The notes below the pieces were generated by a model. It made no database searches. It saw nothing but the letters and a program-made list of their open reading frames with translations, and was not told where the DNA came from. From Aliisedimentitalea scapharcae (GTDB lineage: Bacteria; Pseudomonadota; Alphaproteobacteria; Rhodobacterales; Rhodobacteraceae): 64,000 bases of DNA. The position numbers and the translations under genes are program-made. The DNA lies in contig NZ_CP123584.1 of the NCBI RefSeq assembly GCF_045277565.1, forward strand, positions 1,302,001 to 1,366,000. Reading direction: 5' to 3'. Positions within the stretch are counted from its first letter, which is position 1. Each line of letters opens with the position of its first letter. Shown one piece after another: positions 52,405 through 61,112 of the stretch.

Positions 52405-52986
52405 TCACCGATAGAGCGCGGCACGTTCTTCACGGGTCGGGATCTTCGCTTTGGCAACGGGTTTGCCGGTCTCCACGTCAAAGAATGGCGTGTTGCGCCA
52501 ACGTCCGGACATCCAGGCAGAGAGGAACCGCGAAAACATACGCCAGACCATCCGCCCTGCGCCCTTGTGCCGCTTTTTGCCGTCCGATGTCACAATGAAC
52601 CCCTGTGCCTGCACCGGGCCCAGGCGTTCAGGCGCAGCGAACCTGGCCACGGGGATACCAACAAAGGGAAGTTTGTGAGTTTTCAACGTGTTGCCGATGG
52701 GCGTATTGCAGCAGGTGGCATACCATCGAAACAACCCATTGGGGCCCAACCGCATCAGGCCCAGCTTGTCCTGGCCCCGCAGGAAGGTCAGGCGGTCCGG
52801 TGCAGTTTGAAACAGGGCGACAGGTCCAGGTGCCGGATCAGGTTGATCAAAAAACAGCTCACCCGCGCGGCAATCAGGGCAAAAACAGGCAATATGCGCG
52901 CCGTCTCTCAGGGCAGTGATATCGACAACGCCCCGAACTTCCCCGCAGGTGCAGGAAAAGTTCAGAGGGACGTTGTCCAGGGCCAC
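52405..52986 (-). CDS. DUF6151/GFA-like zinc protein
   Basis: 193 residues. The Cys pattern CTCGEVRG near the N-terminus, CFCPDCRAGELFF, and YATCCNTPIGNT is that of the GFA/CENP-V fold, in which two zinc ions are bound. FRWYATCCNTPI is the typical third block. The C-terminal part (about 130-193) is basic and unrelated. Family members include S-hydroxymethylglutathione synthase-like enzymes, but most are of unknown function. The stop codon is two bases from the phaZ end. Confidence 0.8.
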   Translation of the reverse strand: MALDNVPLNFSCTCGEVRGVVDITALRDGAHIACFCPDCRAGELFFDQPDPAPGPVALFQTAPDRLTFLRGQDKLGLMRLGPNGLFRWYATCCNTPIGNTLKTHKLPFVGIPVARFAAPERLGPVQAQGFIVTSDGKKRHKGAGRMVWRMFSRFLSAWMSGRWRNTPFFDVETGKPVAKAKIPTREERAALYR

Positions 52987-52988
52987 GA

Positions 52989-54266
52989 TCAGGCGGCCGA
53001 GTTTTTGTTCGCCGGCTTGCTGGCTCGTTTGGGTTTGCGCACATTGCTGTTCATGAAATCAATCACCAACGGGCGGATGTTGTCGCGCCAGCTACGCCCG
53101 GCAAAGATACCATAGTGTCCTGCGCCGGGTTCAACATGGCTGGCCTTCTTGCTGTCGGGCAGGCCCGTACACAAGTCCAGCGCTGCGATACATTGCCCCG
53201 GAGCAGAGATATCGTCATTCGCGCCTTCGACGGTTTTGACGGCAACATTGGTGATCTTGCTCAGATCAATCTTGTGGCCATTTACCACAAATTCGTTGCG
53301 CGCGATTTCGCGATTTTTGAAGATCCGCTCGACCGTTGACAGGTAGAATTCCGCCGTCATGTCCATCACGGCCAGATATTCATCGTAGAACCGGTTGTGG
53401 GCATCATGATCCGATGCTTCGCCGCGCGATACGCGCATGATCTGGTCGTTAAAGGCTTTGGAATGGCGTTCGCTGTTCATCGACATGAAGGACGACAGCT
53501 GCAGCAGGCCCGGATAGACCATCCGCCCGACGCCTTTGTATTTGAACCCGACGCGTTGAATCATGGTTTCTTCGAGCTGGCCCATGGTGACCCGGCGGCC
53601 AAAATCGGTGACTTCGGTGGGGGTCGCATCAGGGTCGATGGGGCCGCCGATCAGGGTCAGGGTGGTCGGCTGTGCCGCTGGGTCCAGTTCGGCCAGATAG
53701 GCCGTGGCCGCCAGCGTTAGCGGGGCAGGTTGACAGATCGCGACGACATGGGTTTCCGGACCCATTTCCCGCATGAAATCAACCAGATACTGGGTGTAGT
53801 CCTCGACGTCAAACTTGCCAGCGGATACCGGAATGTCACGCGCATTGTGCCAGTCGGTAATATAGACTTCGCAGTTCACGAGCAGGCTTTTGACAGTGGA
53901 GCGCAGCAGGGTCGCATAGTGACCGGACATCGGCGCAACCACCAAAACCTTGCGGGGTTGTTCCTTGCGTCCGTTGACGCGGAAATGCAGGAGATCGCCA
54001 AAGTCACGTTCAATCACAGGGGTGATTTCGACCAGGTGGTCCTTGCCATCCTCGCAGGTAAAGGTGCGAATGCCCCAGTCAGGTTTGACGACCATGCGCT
54101 GATACGTGCGTTCCGTGACCTCGCCCCAGGCGGCCATCCAATTGAGTGCAGGGTTGGGAAACGCACTGAACATGGGATACGATGCCATGGCTGATGCCGT
54201 AGCCCCGAGCCATTGGTTCGTGTTCCGGGCCGTTTCCATCAAGTCGTAAGTCATCATATAGCGCAT
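52989..54266 (-). CDS. phaZ: Intracellular polyhydroxyalkanoate depolymerase
   Basis: 425 residues from ATG 54266 (AAGGAG seven bases upstream). Family marks of intracellular PhaZ: VLVVAPMSGHYATLLRSTV, VYITDWHNARDIPVSAGKFDVEDYTQYLVDF, then VVAICQPAPLTLAA, where Cys (not Ser) is the nucleophile of the CQP motif; the late HVEPGAGHYGIFAG has the catalytic His. It degrades the intracellular polyhydroxybutyrate granule. It is divergent from phaC, sharing a 132-base control region with a PhaR-type site. Confidence 0.94.
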   Translation of the reverse strand: MRYMMTYDLMETARNTNQWLGATASAMASYPMFSAFPNPALNWMAAWGEVTERTYQRMVVKPDWGIRTFTCEDGKDHLVEITPVIERDFGDLLHFRVNGRKEQPRKVLVVAPMSGHYATLLRSTVKSLLVNCEVYITDWHNARDIPVSAGKFDVEDYTQYLVDFMREMGPETHVVAICQPAPLTLAATAYLAELDPAAQPTTLTLIGGPIDPDATPTEVTDFGRRVTMGQLEETMIQRVGFKYKGVGRMVYPGLLQLSSFMSMNSERHSKAFNDQIMRVSRGEASDHDAHNRFYDEYLAVMDMTAEFYLSTVERIFKNREIARNEFVVNGHKIDLSKITNVAVKTVEGANDDISAPGQCIAALDLCTGLPDSKKASHVEPGAGHYGIFAGRSWRDNIRPLVIDFMNSNVRKPKRASKPANKNSAA

Positions 54267-54361
54267 GTACGTCTCCTTTTCCTGCATCCGGAACATACGT
54301 TACAAAAGATTCACGTAAATCGGACCTTTCGTCGCTTTGCCCGATATCCGAAGGCCGGATA

Positions 54362-54376
54362 TTCTGCACAGCAGAA
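54362..54376 (+). promoter_or_regulatory. PhaR-type operator upstream of phaC
   Basis: TTCTGC-ACA-GCAGAA, a perfect palindrome with three-base centre. It fits the CTGC-N3-GCAG site reported for PhaR of Paracoccus and Rhodobacter and lies 22 bases before the phaC ATG. Confidence 0.75.
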
Positions 54377-54398
54377 AGATTAGGGGGGATTCCTTAAA

Positions 54399-56201
54399 AT
54401 GACAACAAGTGATGAAGGTACTTCGGCGTTGAGCCCAGAACATATTGAACACCTTCAGGAAAATATGGAAAAAGTCGAAGAGCTGACAAAACGGCTTGTT
54501 GACGCAATGGCGAATAAGACGCCGCATAATTCTGCCCTTGATGGGCCGAATCAAGAGCTGTTCGCACGCGCAGCAACGGCCTATTGGAGCAAATCGCTGC
54601 AGGATCCCACACATCTGTTGCAACAACAGATTGAATATTGGGGCAAATCCGTGCTGAATTTCGCCGAAGCCCAACAGGCTCTGACTGCGGTCACGACGGA
54701 TGAACCGCAGCAGAAACCCAAAGATCGCCGCTTTTCCAACCCGCTGTGGGAAAACAACCCTTATTTCCACTTTATCAAGCAGCAGTATTTGACCAACGCC
54801 GACGCAATTTCCAAAGCGGTAGACGAGGTCGAGGATCTGGACGCCAAAGACAAGCGGCGCCTGCAGTATTTTTCGCAGCAGATCGTGGACCTGATGGCTC
54901 CAACGAACTTTCTGGCCACAAACCCGGATGCGCTGGAAAAAGCGGTGGAGACCGAAGGCAAATCGCTGGTTCAGGGTTTGGAAAACCTGGTTGCCGATCT
55001 CGAAGCCAACGATGGCGCGCTGGTTGTGCGTTTGGCTGACGAAAAGGCGTTTGAATTGGGACGCAACATCGCCACGACCCCCGGTGATGTGGTCTATCGC
55101 AACAAGATGATGGAGCTGATCCAGTACAAACCGGTGACTGACACAGTGCACGATACCCCCATCGTACTGTTCCCGCCCTGGATCAACAAATTCTATATTT
55201 TGGACCTCAAGGCCCAGAACAGCATGATCAAATGGATCACCGAACAGGGGTATACCTTGTTTGTGGTCAGCTGGATCAACCCGGACGTATCCTATGCCGA
55301 CGTGGGCATGGAGGATTACATTCAGGATGGTTTCCTGACCGCCATCGAAAAGGCCAAGGAGATCTGTAGGGTCAAGCAAGTCAACGCGGTTGGCTATTGT
55401 ATCGCGGGCACCACGTTGAGCCTGACCTTGTCCCTGTTGAAACAGCGGGGCGACAAGTCGATCAAATCGGCGACCTTCTTTACCGCGCTGACGGATTTCT
55501 CGGAGCAAGGCGAATTCACCCCCTTCCTGCAGGATGACTTCATCGACGGGATCGAAGAGGAGGTGAAGGAGATAGGTATTCTGCGATCGTGGATCATGGC
55601 ACGGACATTCTCCTATCTGCGGTCCAACGACCTGATCTATGGCCCTGCTATCCGCAGTTACATGATGGGAGAAACACCGCCGGCGTTCGACCTGTTGTAT
55701 TGGAATGGGGATGGGGCCAACCTGCCAGCCAAGATGGCGACTCAATACCTGCGTGGCCTGTGTCAGAGCAATCGGTTTGCCGAAGACGGGTTCGAGCTGA
55801 TGGGTCACACACTCAAGCTGAGCGATGTGGATGTTCCGCTGATGGCGATCACTTGCGAGACGGATCACATCGCAGCCTGGAAAGATTGTTACCGAGGTGT
55901 GCAAAAGATGGGGTCGCGCAGCAAGACCTTTATCGTGTCCGAATCCGGGCATATCGCCGGTATCGTCAATCCGCCATCCAAGAACAAATATGGTCACTAT
56001 ACCAACGACGACCTGAAGCTGGACAACGCTGACTGGATGGAGGGCGCGACCTACAATCAGGGCTCATGGTGGCCGCGCTGGGAAGCCTGGCTGAAGAAAC
56101 GGTCGGGCAAGCAGGTCCCGGCCCGTGAAATTGGCGATTCGGCGTATGACCCGATCTGTCCTGCTCCGGGTACCTATGTTGATCTGAAAGCAAGTCGTTG
56201 A
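54399..56201 (+). CDS. phaC: Class I polyhydroxyalkanoate synthase
   Basis: 600 residues, full class I length. The lipase-like box is GYCIAGT with nucleophile C334; D489 (CETDHIAAW) and H518 (SESGHIAG) complete the triad. The N-terminal about 100 residues are the granule/dimerisation region. It polymerises (R)-3-hydroxyacyl-CoA, mainly 3-hydroxybutyryl-CoA, on the granule surface. It is followed by phaP and phaR, the usual alphaproteobacterial order, with no phaA/phaB in this window. Confidence 0.98.
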   Translation: MTTSDEGTSALSPEHIEHLQENMEKVEELTKRLVDAMANKTPHNSALDGPNQELFARAATAYWSKSLQDPTHLLQQQIEYWGKSVLNFAEAQQALTAVTTDEPQQKPKDRRFSNPLWENNPYFHFIKQQYLTNADAISKAVDEVEDLDAKDKRRLQYFSQQIVDLMAPTNFLATNPDALEKAVETEGKSLVQGLENLVADLEANDGALVVRLADEKAFELGRNIATTPGDVVYRNKMMELIQYKPVTDTVHDTPIVLFPPWINKFYILDLKAQNSMIKWITEQGYTLFVVSWINPDVSYADVGMEDYIQDGFLTAIEKAKEICRVKQVNAVGYCIAGTTLSLTLSLLKQRGDKSIKSATFFTALTDFSEQGEFTPFLQDDFIDGIEEEVKEIGILRSWIMARTFSYLRSNDLIYGPAIRSYMMGETPPAFDLLYWNGDGANLPAKMATQYLRGLCQSNRFAEDGFELMGHTLKLSDVDVPLMAITCETDHIAAWKDCYRGVQKMGSRSKTFIVSESGHIAGIVNPPSKNKYGHYTNDDLKLDNADWMEGATYNQGSWWPRWEAWLKKRSGKQVPAREIGDSAYDPICPAPGTYVDLKASR

Positions 56202-56224
56202 TTTAAAAGGGTATTGGCAAAAAA

Positions 56225-56266
56225 TGCTGCGGTGCAGCAAAAAATACTTGAAATGCCGCATCGCAG
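56225..56266 (+). promoter_or_regulatory. PhaR-type operators upstream of phaP
   Basis: TGCTGC-GGT-GCAGCA at 56225-56239 is an exact CTGC-N3-GCAG site; CCGC-ATC-GCAG at 56256-56266 is one mismatch away. Both are upstream of the phasin start, where PhaR is known to repress. Confidence 0.75.
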
Positions 56267-56332
56267 AAAGCATATTATTTGCAGAAGATGGAACGGGACA
56301 GGCCCGTTGAGCAATCAATTAGGATCAGTACA

Positions 56333-56776
56333 ATGGCAAAAACCCAAGACTTCACCGCCGCAATGAAAGACATGATGGGCGCATTTCCGGTAGACACTTC
56401 TGCCGTGGAAGACGCGTTCAAAAACACCGCTGCTCTGAACGAGCGTCTGTCGGGTGTTGCTCTGGAAGCCGCCGAAAAATCGGCCGAGATTTCCAGCAAA
56501 TGGACCAAAGAAACCCTGACCAAACTGGGTGACGTGTCCAAAGCCAAAACCGACCCGGCCGATTACGCCAAAGCCGCCACCGATTTCGCCAGCGCAACTG
56601 CCGAAGTTGCTGCTGAAAACATGGCCGCCTTTGCTGAAATCGCCAAGAAAGTTCAGATGGACACCGTCGAACTGCTGATGTCGGCTGGTAAAGACATGAC
56701 CGAAGAAGCAACTGCCGCTGTCAAGAAGGCCACCGACGAGGTGACCACTGCTGCCAAGAAGGCAACAGCGAAGTAA
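56333..56776 (+). CDS. phaP: Phasin
   Basis: 147 residues from ATG 56333 (AGGA nine bases upstream). It is entirely alpha-helical, Ala- and Lys-rich, with no cysteine: the phasin_2 pattern (TQDFTAAMKDMMGAFPVD, then NTAALNERLSGVALEAAEKSAEIS). Phasins coat PHA granules and control their number and size. It lies between phaC and phaR with a PhaR site upstream; phasin levels are expected to follow granule formation. Confidence 0.93.
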   Translation: MAKTQDFTAAMKDMMGAFPVDTSAVEDAFKNTAALNERLSGVALEAAEKSAEISSKWTKETLTKLGDVSKAKTDPADYAKAATDFASATAEVAAENMAAFAEIAKKVQMDTVELLMSAGKDMTEEATAAVKKATDEVTTAAKKATAK

Positions 56777-56824
56777 GCACGAGCGCGACAGACATCATTC
56801 TCCTCCCAGATGGTGTTTTCGCGG

Positions 56825-56849
56825 GGGCGGGCCAAGGCCCGCCCTTTTT
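56825..56849 (+). terminator. Intrinsic terminator after phaP
   Basis: GGGCGGGCC at 56825-56833 and GGCCCGCCC at 56836-56844, followed by TTTTT at 56845-56849. Confidence 0.85.
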
Positions 56850-56889
56850 ACGTCGGGGGGACCGGTGGGCTGGATGGCCTGACGGGGGC

Positions 56890-56910
56890 AGTTGGAACAT
56901 TGTTCCAACT
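56890..56910. promoter_or_regulatory. Perfect 21-base palindrome upstream of phaR
   Basis: AGTTGGAACA-T-TGTTCCAACT. Ten-base arms with single-base centre, not GC-rich enough to be a terminator and unlike the PhaR site. An unknown regulator may bind here. Confidence 0.5.
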
Positions 56911-56935
56911 GGATGGCAAAGTCTTTTCTTTTGTT

Positions 56936-56966
56936 CTGCACTCGCATAGTGTTTGCTGCAACGCAT
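56936..56966 (+). promoter_or_regulatory. Two imperfect PhaR-type sites at the phaR start
   Basis: CTGC-ACTC-GCAT at 56936-56947 and CTGC-AAC-GCAT at 56956-56966 each differ by one base from the CTGC-N3/4-GCAG site. They suggest autoregulation of phaR. Confidence 0.5.
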
Positions 56967-56988
56967 CATGACCGGGGAGGCAAACAAG

Positions 56989-57543
56989 GTGTCGGACAAC
57001 GAAAAACCTCTGCTGATCAAACGTTATGCCAGTCGACGGCTGTATAATACCGAGACGAGCGATTACGTGACACTGGAGGATATCGCAGGGTTCATCCGGG
57101 ACGGACGCGAAGTTCAAATTGTGGACCTCAAGTCCGGTGACGACCTGACGCGCCAATACCTGTTGCAGATCATTGCTGAACACGAAAGCCGCGGCGAAAA
57201 CGTCCTGCCGGTGAATGTTCTGAATGATTTGGTTCGCTCTTACATGTTGCCTGGCGGTGGAATGATGCCGCAGTTCCTGCAAAGTTCGTTCGAGATGCTG
57301 CGGGAAAGTCAGTCCAAGATGATGGAAAACATGACCGCCATCAATCCGATGTCGCAAATCCCTGGCTTTGACGCACTTCAGGCTCAGCAAGAGGCATTCC
57401 TAAAGGCGATGACAGGCGGATTGGGCAATTGGCCAACCGGTACCGCGCCCGACGACACGACCGAAGCGGGCAAGGGCGAAGATCTTGATGACATCAAGAA
57501 GCAGCTTGCAGAACTCCAAACAAAACTGTCCAAGCTGAAATGA
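56989..57543 (+). CDS. phaR: PHA synthesis repressor PhaR
   Basis: 184 residues from GTG 56989, which has GGGGAGG eight bases before it. The N-terminal DNA-binding domain (PHB_acc_N) reads LIKRYASRRLYNTETSDYVTLEDIAGFI; the next domain (PHB_acc) includes LLQIIAEHESRGENVLPVNVLNDLVRSY. PhaR binds both CTGC-rich operators and PHA itself; when granules form, it leaves the DNA and phaP is expressed. The Met-rich middle and a C-terminal coiled coil are typical. In-frame ATG 56968 is an alternative start. Confidence 0.95.
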   Translation: MSDNEKPLLIKRYASRRLYNTETSDYVTLEDIAGFIRDGREVQIVDLKSGDDLTRQYLLQIIAEHESRGENVLPVNVLNDLVRSYMLPGGGMMPQFLQSSFEMLRESQSKMMENMTAINPMSQIPGFDALQAQQEAFLKAMTGGLGNWPTGTAPDDTTEAGKGEDLDDIKKQLAELQTKLSKLK

Positions 57544-57546
57544 CAT

Positions 57547-57578
57547 AAGGCCGGGATCACCCGGCCTTTTTTCTTTTT
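57547..57578 (+). terminator. Intrinsic terminator after phaR
   Basis: AAGGCCGGG at 57547-57555 and CCCGGCCTT at 57560-57568 with T-runs to 57578. It may also serve the convergent aminotransferase gene. Confidence 0.92.
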
Positions 57579-57596
57579 TCTGGGGTGTGGGACTGT

Positions 57597-58811
57597 TCAG
57601 GTGCCGTAGGCTTGGGGCGGGTTTTTCACGTCTTCCACGGCGCTCAGCAGGATATCGGCAATCACATCCAGCTCTGCCCTGGACAGGCGCACGGGCAATC
57701 GCACATCGCAGGCTTTCATCAGCATGTCGCGGGTGCGTGGTAATTCCGGAATTTCCCCAAGAAACTGCCAGTTCCAATAGGCCCGGGCGTTGTCGCGGCT
57801 GTGGCCGAATATTTGAACTTTGACCCCGCGGCTTGCGGCGGCTTTGGCAAAGGCGAGAATTTCCTCTGTTTCCATACCGACCAGATTGAATTGGATCGAA
57901 TCCGGGGCCCGCTGTTCTGGCGGAAGGGGGGGCGGCACCTGAATAAACGGTGTTTCGCTGTTCAGGCGGCCCGCGACATAGTCGTGGTTTGCCAAACCGT
58001 CGCGCACCCGTCGGGCCAGTTCAGGGATCTGGGGACGGATCACCACGGCACTCAGATTATTGAGACGCAGGTTATAAAGCGGAAGTTGGTTCTGCCACTT
58101 GGCAAAAGCGGCCTCCAGATCCGATGAATTGTCGCCATGGGGACCTTTGTGTTTGGCCCAGTTGTGTTCATAGGCGCCGGACATGATGACGGCCCGTGCG
58201 ACAAGGTCGGGATCGTCGGTGATCAGAATGCCACCTTCACCGGCGTTGATCATCTTGTATGACTGGAAGGAGAAACACCCAATCCGCCCAATCGTACCAA
58301 TATTCTTGCCGTGCCAGGTGGTGCCCAGCGAATGGGCGGCATCTTCGATCACCGGAATCTCGCGCGCATTGCACAGGGCCATGATGGCGTCCATGTCCGA
58401 CGTGTGCCCGCGCATGTGGCTGATGATGACGGCCTGCACATCGTCCAGGTTGCGTGCAAAGTCGTCCATGTCGATGCGATAGTTGTCCCCCACCTCGCAC
58501 AGGACGGGAATGCAATCTGCATGAACCACGGACGACGGAACAGCGGCAAACGTAAACCCCGGGATCAGAACCCGCGCGTCACGGGGCAGGTTCAACGCCT
58601 TGAGCGACAGGAATAATGCGGCGGAACATGACGAGACTGCCAGCGCGTATTTCGCCCCCAAAAGCGCGGCAAATTCCTGTTCCAACAGGGTTACCGGGGC
58701 ATTGTCGGAGTTATAGCGAAACAGGTCCCCTGACTTCATCAACTCCGTCACGGCCGCCAGTGCGGCAGATGGGATTGGTTCGGCGTCGTGGACATTTGGT
58801 GGTTGTTGCAT
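57597..58811 (-). CDS. DegT/DnrJ/EryC1/StrS family aminotransferase
   Basis: 404 residues, PLP-dependent sugar-aminotransferase fold. The PLP lysine lies in GCFSFQSYKMINAGEGGILITDD (about residue 190); the cofactor Asp region is VIEDAAHSLGTTWHG. The N-terminus RYNSDNAPVTLLEQEFAALLG fits. Such enzymes aminate a keto-sugar nucleotide or cyclitol for surface polysaccharide or natural products. No other sugar genes adjoin it, so the substrate is unknown. Its leader has a hairpin at 58865-58886. Confidence 0.88.
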   Translation of the reverse strand: MQQPPNVHDAEPIPSAALAAVTELMKSGDLFRYNSDNAPVTLLEQEFAALLGAKYALAVSSCSAALFLSLKALNLPRDARVLIPGFTFAAVPSSVVHADCIPVLCEVGDNYRIDMDDFARNLDDVQAVIISHMRGHTSDMDAIMALCNAREIPVIEDAAHSLGTTWHGKNIGTIGRIGCFSFQSYKMINAGEGGILITDDPDLVARAVIMSGAYEHNWAKHKGPHGDNSSDLEAAFAKWQNQLPLYNLRLNNLSAVVIRPQIPELARRVRDGLANHDYVAGRLNSETPFIQVPPPLPPEQRAPDSIQFNLVGMETEEILAFAKAAASRGVKVQIFGHSRDNARAYWNWQFLGEIPELPRTRDMLMKACDVRLPVRLSRAELDVIADILLSAVEDVKNPPQAYGT

Positions 58812-58864
58812 ATTTCAAAAACCTGAAGTTAACCTTTCAAAAATATAAAACAAAGCCGGGTTGA

Positions 58865-58886
58865 AGCCAAGCAGAAGCGCTTGGCT
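58865..58886 (-). other. Hairpin upstream of the DegT-family gene
   Basis: AGCCAAGC and GCTTGGCT form an eight-base stem about 55 bases upstream of the aminotransferase start. It could be part of the leader or a second terminator of the upstream gene. Confidence 0.35.
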
Positions 58887-58953
58887 GGACGCCCAAGACG
58901 GCAAAAATTTTCTAATCTGTTGCGGGGTGACCTCTAATATCACTCTGGTCGTG

Positions 58954-58985
58954 AAAAAAGCCGCCCGGACCAGGGTCGGGCGGCT
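58954..58985 (-). terminator. Intrinsic terminator after the first glutamine-synthetase-like gene
   Basis: Read on the minus strand: AGCCGCCCG, loop, CGGGCGGCT, then six T's. Stem at 58959-58967 and 58977-58985. Confidence 0.9.
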
Positions 58986-59010
58986 AGAAGATCGTCGTCT
59001 CCTGAATCGT

Positions 59011-60369
59011 TTAGACGTTCATCAACAGGTGTTCGCGTTCCCAGGGTGAAATCACCTGAAGAAATTCATCATATTCTGCCCGCTTCACGATCGAATAGAC
59101 CCGCGCAAAATCGGCTCCCAACACTTCGTGCAATGCGGTGGCCTCTTCAAAAAGATCCAGCGCCTGTCCCATGACCTGGGGGATATCGCCTTCGCCCGCA
59201 TAGGCGTCGCCTTTGAATTGACGCCGAGGCCGCTCTTCGTTGATCAGGCCCAGATACCCACAGGCCAGGGACAGCGCGATACCCAGATAAGGGTTGCAGT
59301 CCATACCAGCGATCCGGTTTTCGACGCGGCGTGCCGCAGGGCCGGACAGGGGAACGCGAATGCCAGTGGTTCGATTGTCGCGGGCCCACTCCAGATTGAT
59401 CGGAGCGGCATGATCCTTCACGTAGCGGCGATAGGAATTCACATAGGGTGCCATTACCGCCAACCCCGAGGGCAGGTGGTTCTGCAATCCCGCGATAAAG
59501 TTGTAGAAGGCATCCGTTTCGCCGCCCTGGGGCCCGGAAAAGATGTTTTCCCCGGTCGCCATGTCGATGATCGAATGGTGGATGTGCATGGCGCTGCCCG
59601 GTTCATCCTCGATCGGTTTGGCCATGAAGGTGGCAAAGCAATCGTGACGCAGGGCGGCTTCGCGGATCAGGCGTTTGAAGTAGAACACCTCATCCGCCAG
59701 CTTGACCGGATCGCCATGGCGCAGGTTGATTTCCAGCTGACCGGCGCCGCCTTCCTGGGTGATACCGTCGATCTCGAACCCCTGCGCTTCGGCAAAGTCA
59801 TAAATGTCGTCGATCACGGGACCGAATTCGTCCACGGCCGTCATCGAATATGCCTGTCGTGCCGCTGCCGGACGGCCAGAGCGACCCATCATCGGTTTGA
59901 TTTCTTGGGCCGGGTCGATGTTGCGAGCAACCAGGAAGAACTCCATTTCCGGAGCGACAACCGGTTTCCAACCCTTGTCATGATAGAGCTTTACAACCCG
60001 CTTCAACACGTTGCGGGGCGAATAGGGGATCGGGTTGTCATCGCGATCATAGGCGTCGTGGATCACCTGCAATGTCCAGTCCCCGGTCCAGGGCGCAGCC
60101 GTAGCGGTGGTGAAATCGGGGCGCAGAGTCATGTCTTTTTCGATGAACCCGTCATCGTCTGCGGCTTCGCCCCAGCCTCCGGTGATGGTCTGAAAGAAGA
60201 TACTGTCAGGCAGGTGGAAATAATCCTGACGCGCGAATTTGGTGGCGGGTACTGCCTTGCCTCGGGCAATACCCGGAAGGTCCGAGATAACGCATTCAAC
60301 TTCGTCGAGACGACGGCCCTCCAGATAGGTTTTCGCGGCGTCAGGCAGGTTGTCTGTCCAGTCGGCCAT
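59011..60369 (-). CDS. Glutamine-synthetase-family ligase (PuuA/GlnT-like), first copy
   Basis: 452 residues, GS catalytic fold. ATP and metal motifs: VVAPEMEFFLV, GGAGQLEINLRHGD, CFATFMAKPIEDEPGSAMHIHHSI and NRTTGIRVP. It lacks the long N-terminal pattern and adenylation site of true GlnA, and is nearest to gamma-glutamyl-polyamine or other glutamyl-amine ligases. The start overlaps the amidotransferase stop, and the palindrome at 61063-61074 probably controls both. Confidence 0.88.
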   Translation of the reverse strand: MADWTDNLPDAAKTYLEGRRLDEVECVISDLPGIARGKAVPATKFARQDYFHLPDSIFFQTITGGWGEAADDDGFIEKDMTLRPDFTTATAAPWTGDWTLQVIHDAYDRDDNPIPYSPRNVLKRVVKLYHDKGWKPVVAPEMEFFLVARNIDPAQEIKPMMGRSGRPAAARQAYSMTAVDEFGPVIDDIYDFAEAQGFEIDGITQEGGAGQLEINLRHGDPVKLADEVFYFKRLIREAALRHDCFATFMAKPIEDEPGSAMHIHHSIIDMATGENIFSGPQGGETDAFYNFIAGLQNHLPSGLAVMAPYVNSYRRYVKDHAAPINLEWARDNRTTGIRVPLSGPAARRVENRIAGMDCNPYLGIALSLACGYLGLINEERPRRQFKGDAYAGEGDIPQVMGQALDLFEEATALHEVLGADFARVYSIVKRAEYDEFLQVISPWEREHLLMNV

Positions 60370-61052
60370 CAGGTCCTCTCTTTCGTCAAGAATGCTTTCA
60401 TGAAGGTTGCAATTTCAGGGTTGCTGACGGGGCCGTGCAGGTCGGCCGCAGCAGCGTCAAGAACGTCATCCGGCACCACACCGCGTCCTCTATGGTCGAT
60501 CAGCCCCTGAATGAAATCAGCGCCATATTCGGGGTGCGGCTGAACGGTCCAGATATGGTCGTCATAGGCGAGGATGCCGTTTTCACAGAATGCGTTGCCT
60601 GCCAGAACGCGGGCGCGGTCCGGGCGGTCCACCACCTGATCCTGATGCCAGGCATTCATGGTGACAGTATCGCCGTTCTGATCATAGCTGACTCTGCCAA
60701 TGGCCCACCCACCGTCGAATTTTTCGACCTTTCCACCCAGGGCCTGGGCGATGATCTGATGTCCAAAACACACACCGATCAGTGGTTTTTTCTGGGCGTC
60801 GATGTCGCGGATCAGGTCTTCCAGTGGGCGAATCCAGTTGTGATCTTCGTAGGCACCATGCCGCGATCCGGTGATCAGCCAACCATCCGCGTCCTCAGCA
60901 CCATTTGCGGGAAACTCGCCATCAACCACCGCGTAGCCTTGAAATGTCACCCCGTTCTGCGCCAGCAGATTGGCGAACATCACGTCATAGTCTCCCGTCG
61001 TCTCGATGAGAGCGTCCGGGGCATGGCCGGTTTGCAGAATGCCGATTTTCAT
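60369..61052 (-). CDS. Class I glutamine amidotransferase (PuuD-like / GMP-synthase-like)
   Basis: 227 residues, flavodoxin-like GATase. Nucleophile C95 in GVCFGHQ, His and Glu in VQPHPEYG. It resembles stand-alone amidotransferases found with PuuA-like ligases, where the role is hydrolysis of a gamma-glutamyl bond. Encoded between two GS-like genes; overlaps the first one. The start at 61052 lies 11 bases from the conserved palindrome. Confidence 0.88.
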   Translation of the reverse strand: MKIGILQTGHAPDALIETTGDYDVMFANLLAQNGVTFQGYAVVDGEFPANGAEDADGWLITGSRHGAYEDHNWIRPLEDLIRDIDAQKKPLIGVCFGHQIIAQALGGKVEKFDGGWAIGRVSYDQNGDTVTMNAWHQDQVVDRPDRARVLAGNAFCENGILAYDDHIWTVQPHPEYGADFIQGLIDHRGRGVVPDDVLDAAAADLHGPVSNPEIATFMKAFLTKERT

Positions 61053-61062
61053 AAGTCACCAG

Positions 61063-61074
61063 ATTTGATCAAAT
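61063..61074 (-). promoter_or_regulatory. Palindromic operator copy 1 (ATTTGATCAAAT)
   Basis: Perfect 12-base palindrome, 11 bases before the amidotransferase start. An identical copy is found upstream of the second GS-like gene at 62490-62501. Confidence 0.7.
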
Positions 61075-61112
61075 TGAACGTAGACCATGATGATCCACCA
61101 GGCAAGGGGGAC

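Noticed and set aside
54300..55997. 565-codon open frame on the minus strand
   Set aside because: Antisense to phaC, whose catalytic residues are all present.
59128..60510. 460-codon open frame on the plus strand
   Set aside because: Antisense to the first glutamine-synthetase-like gene; composition is that of a shadow frame.
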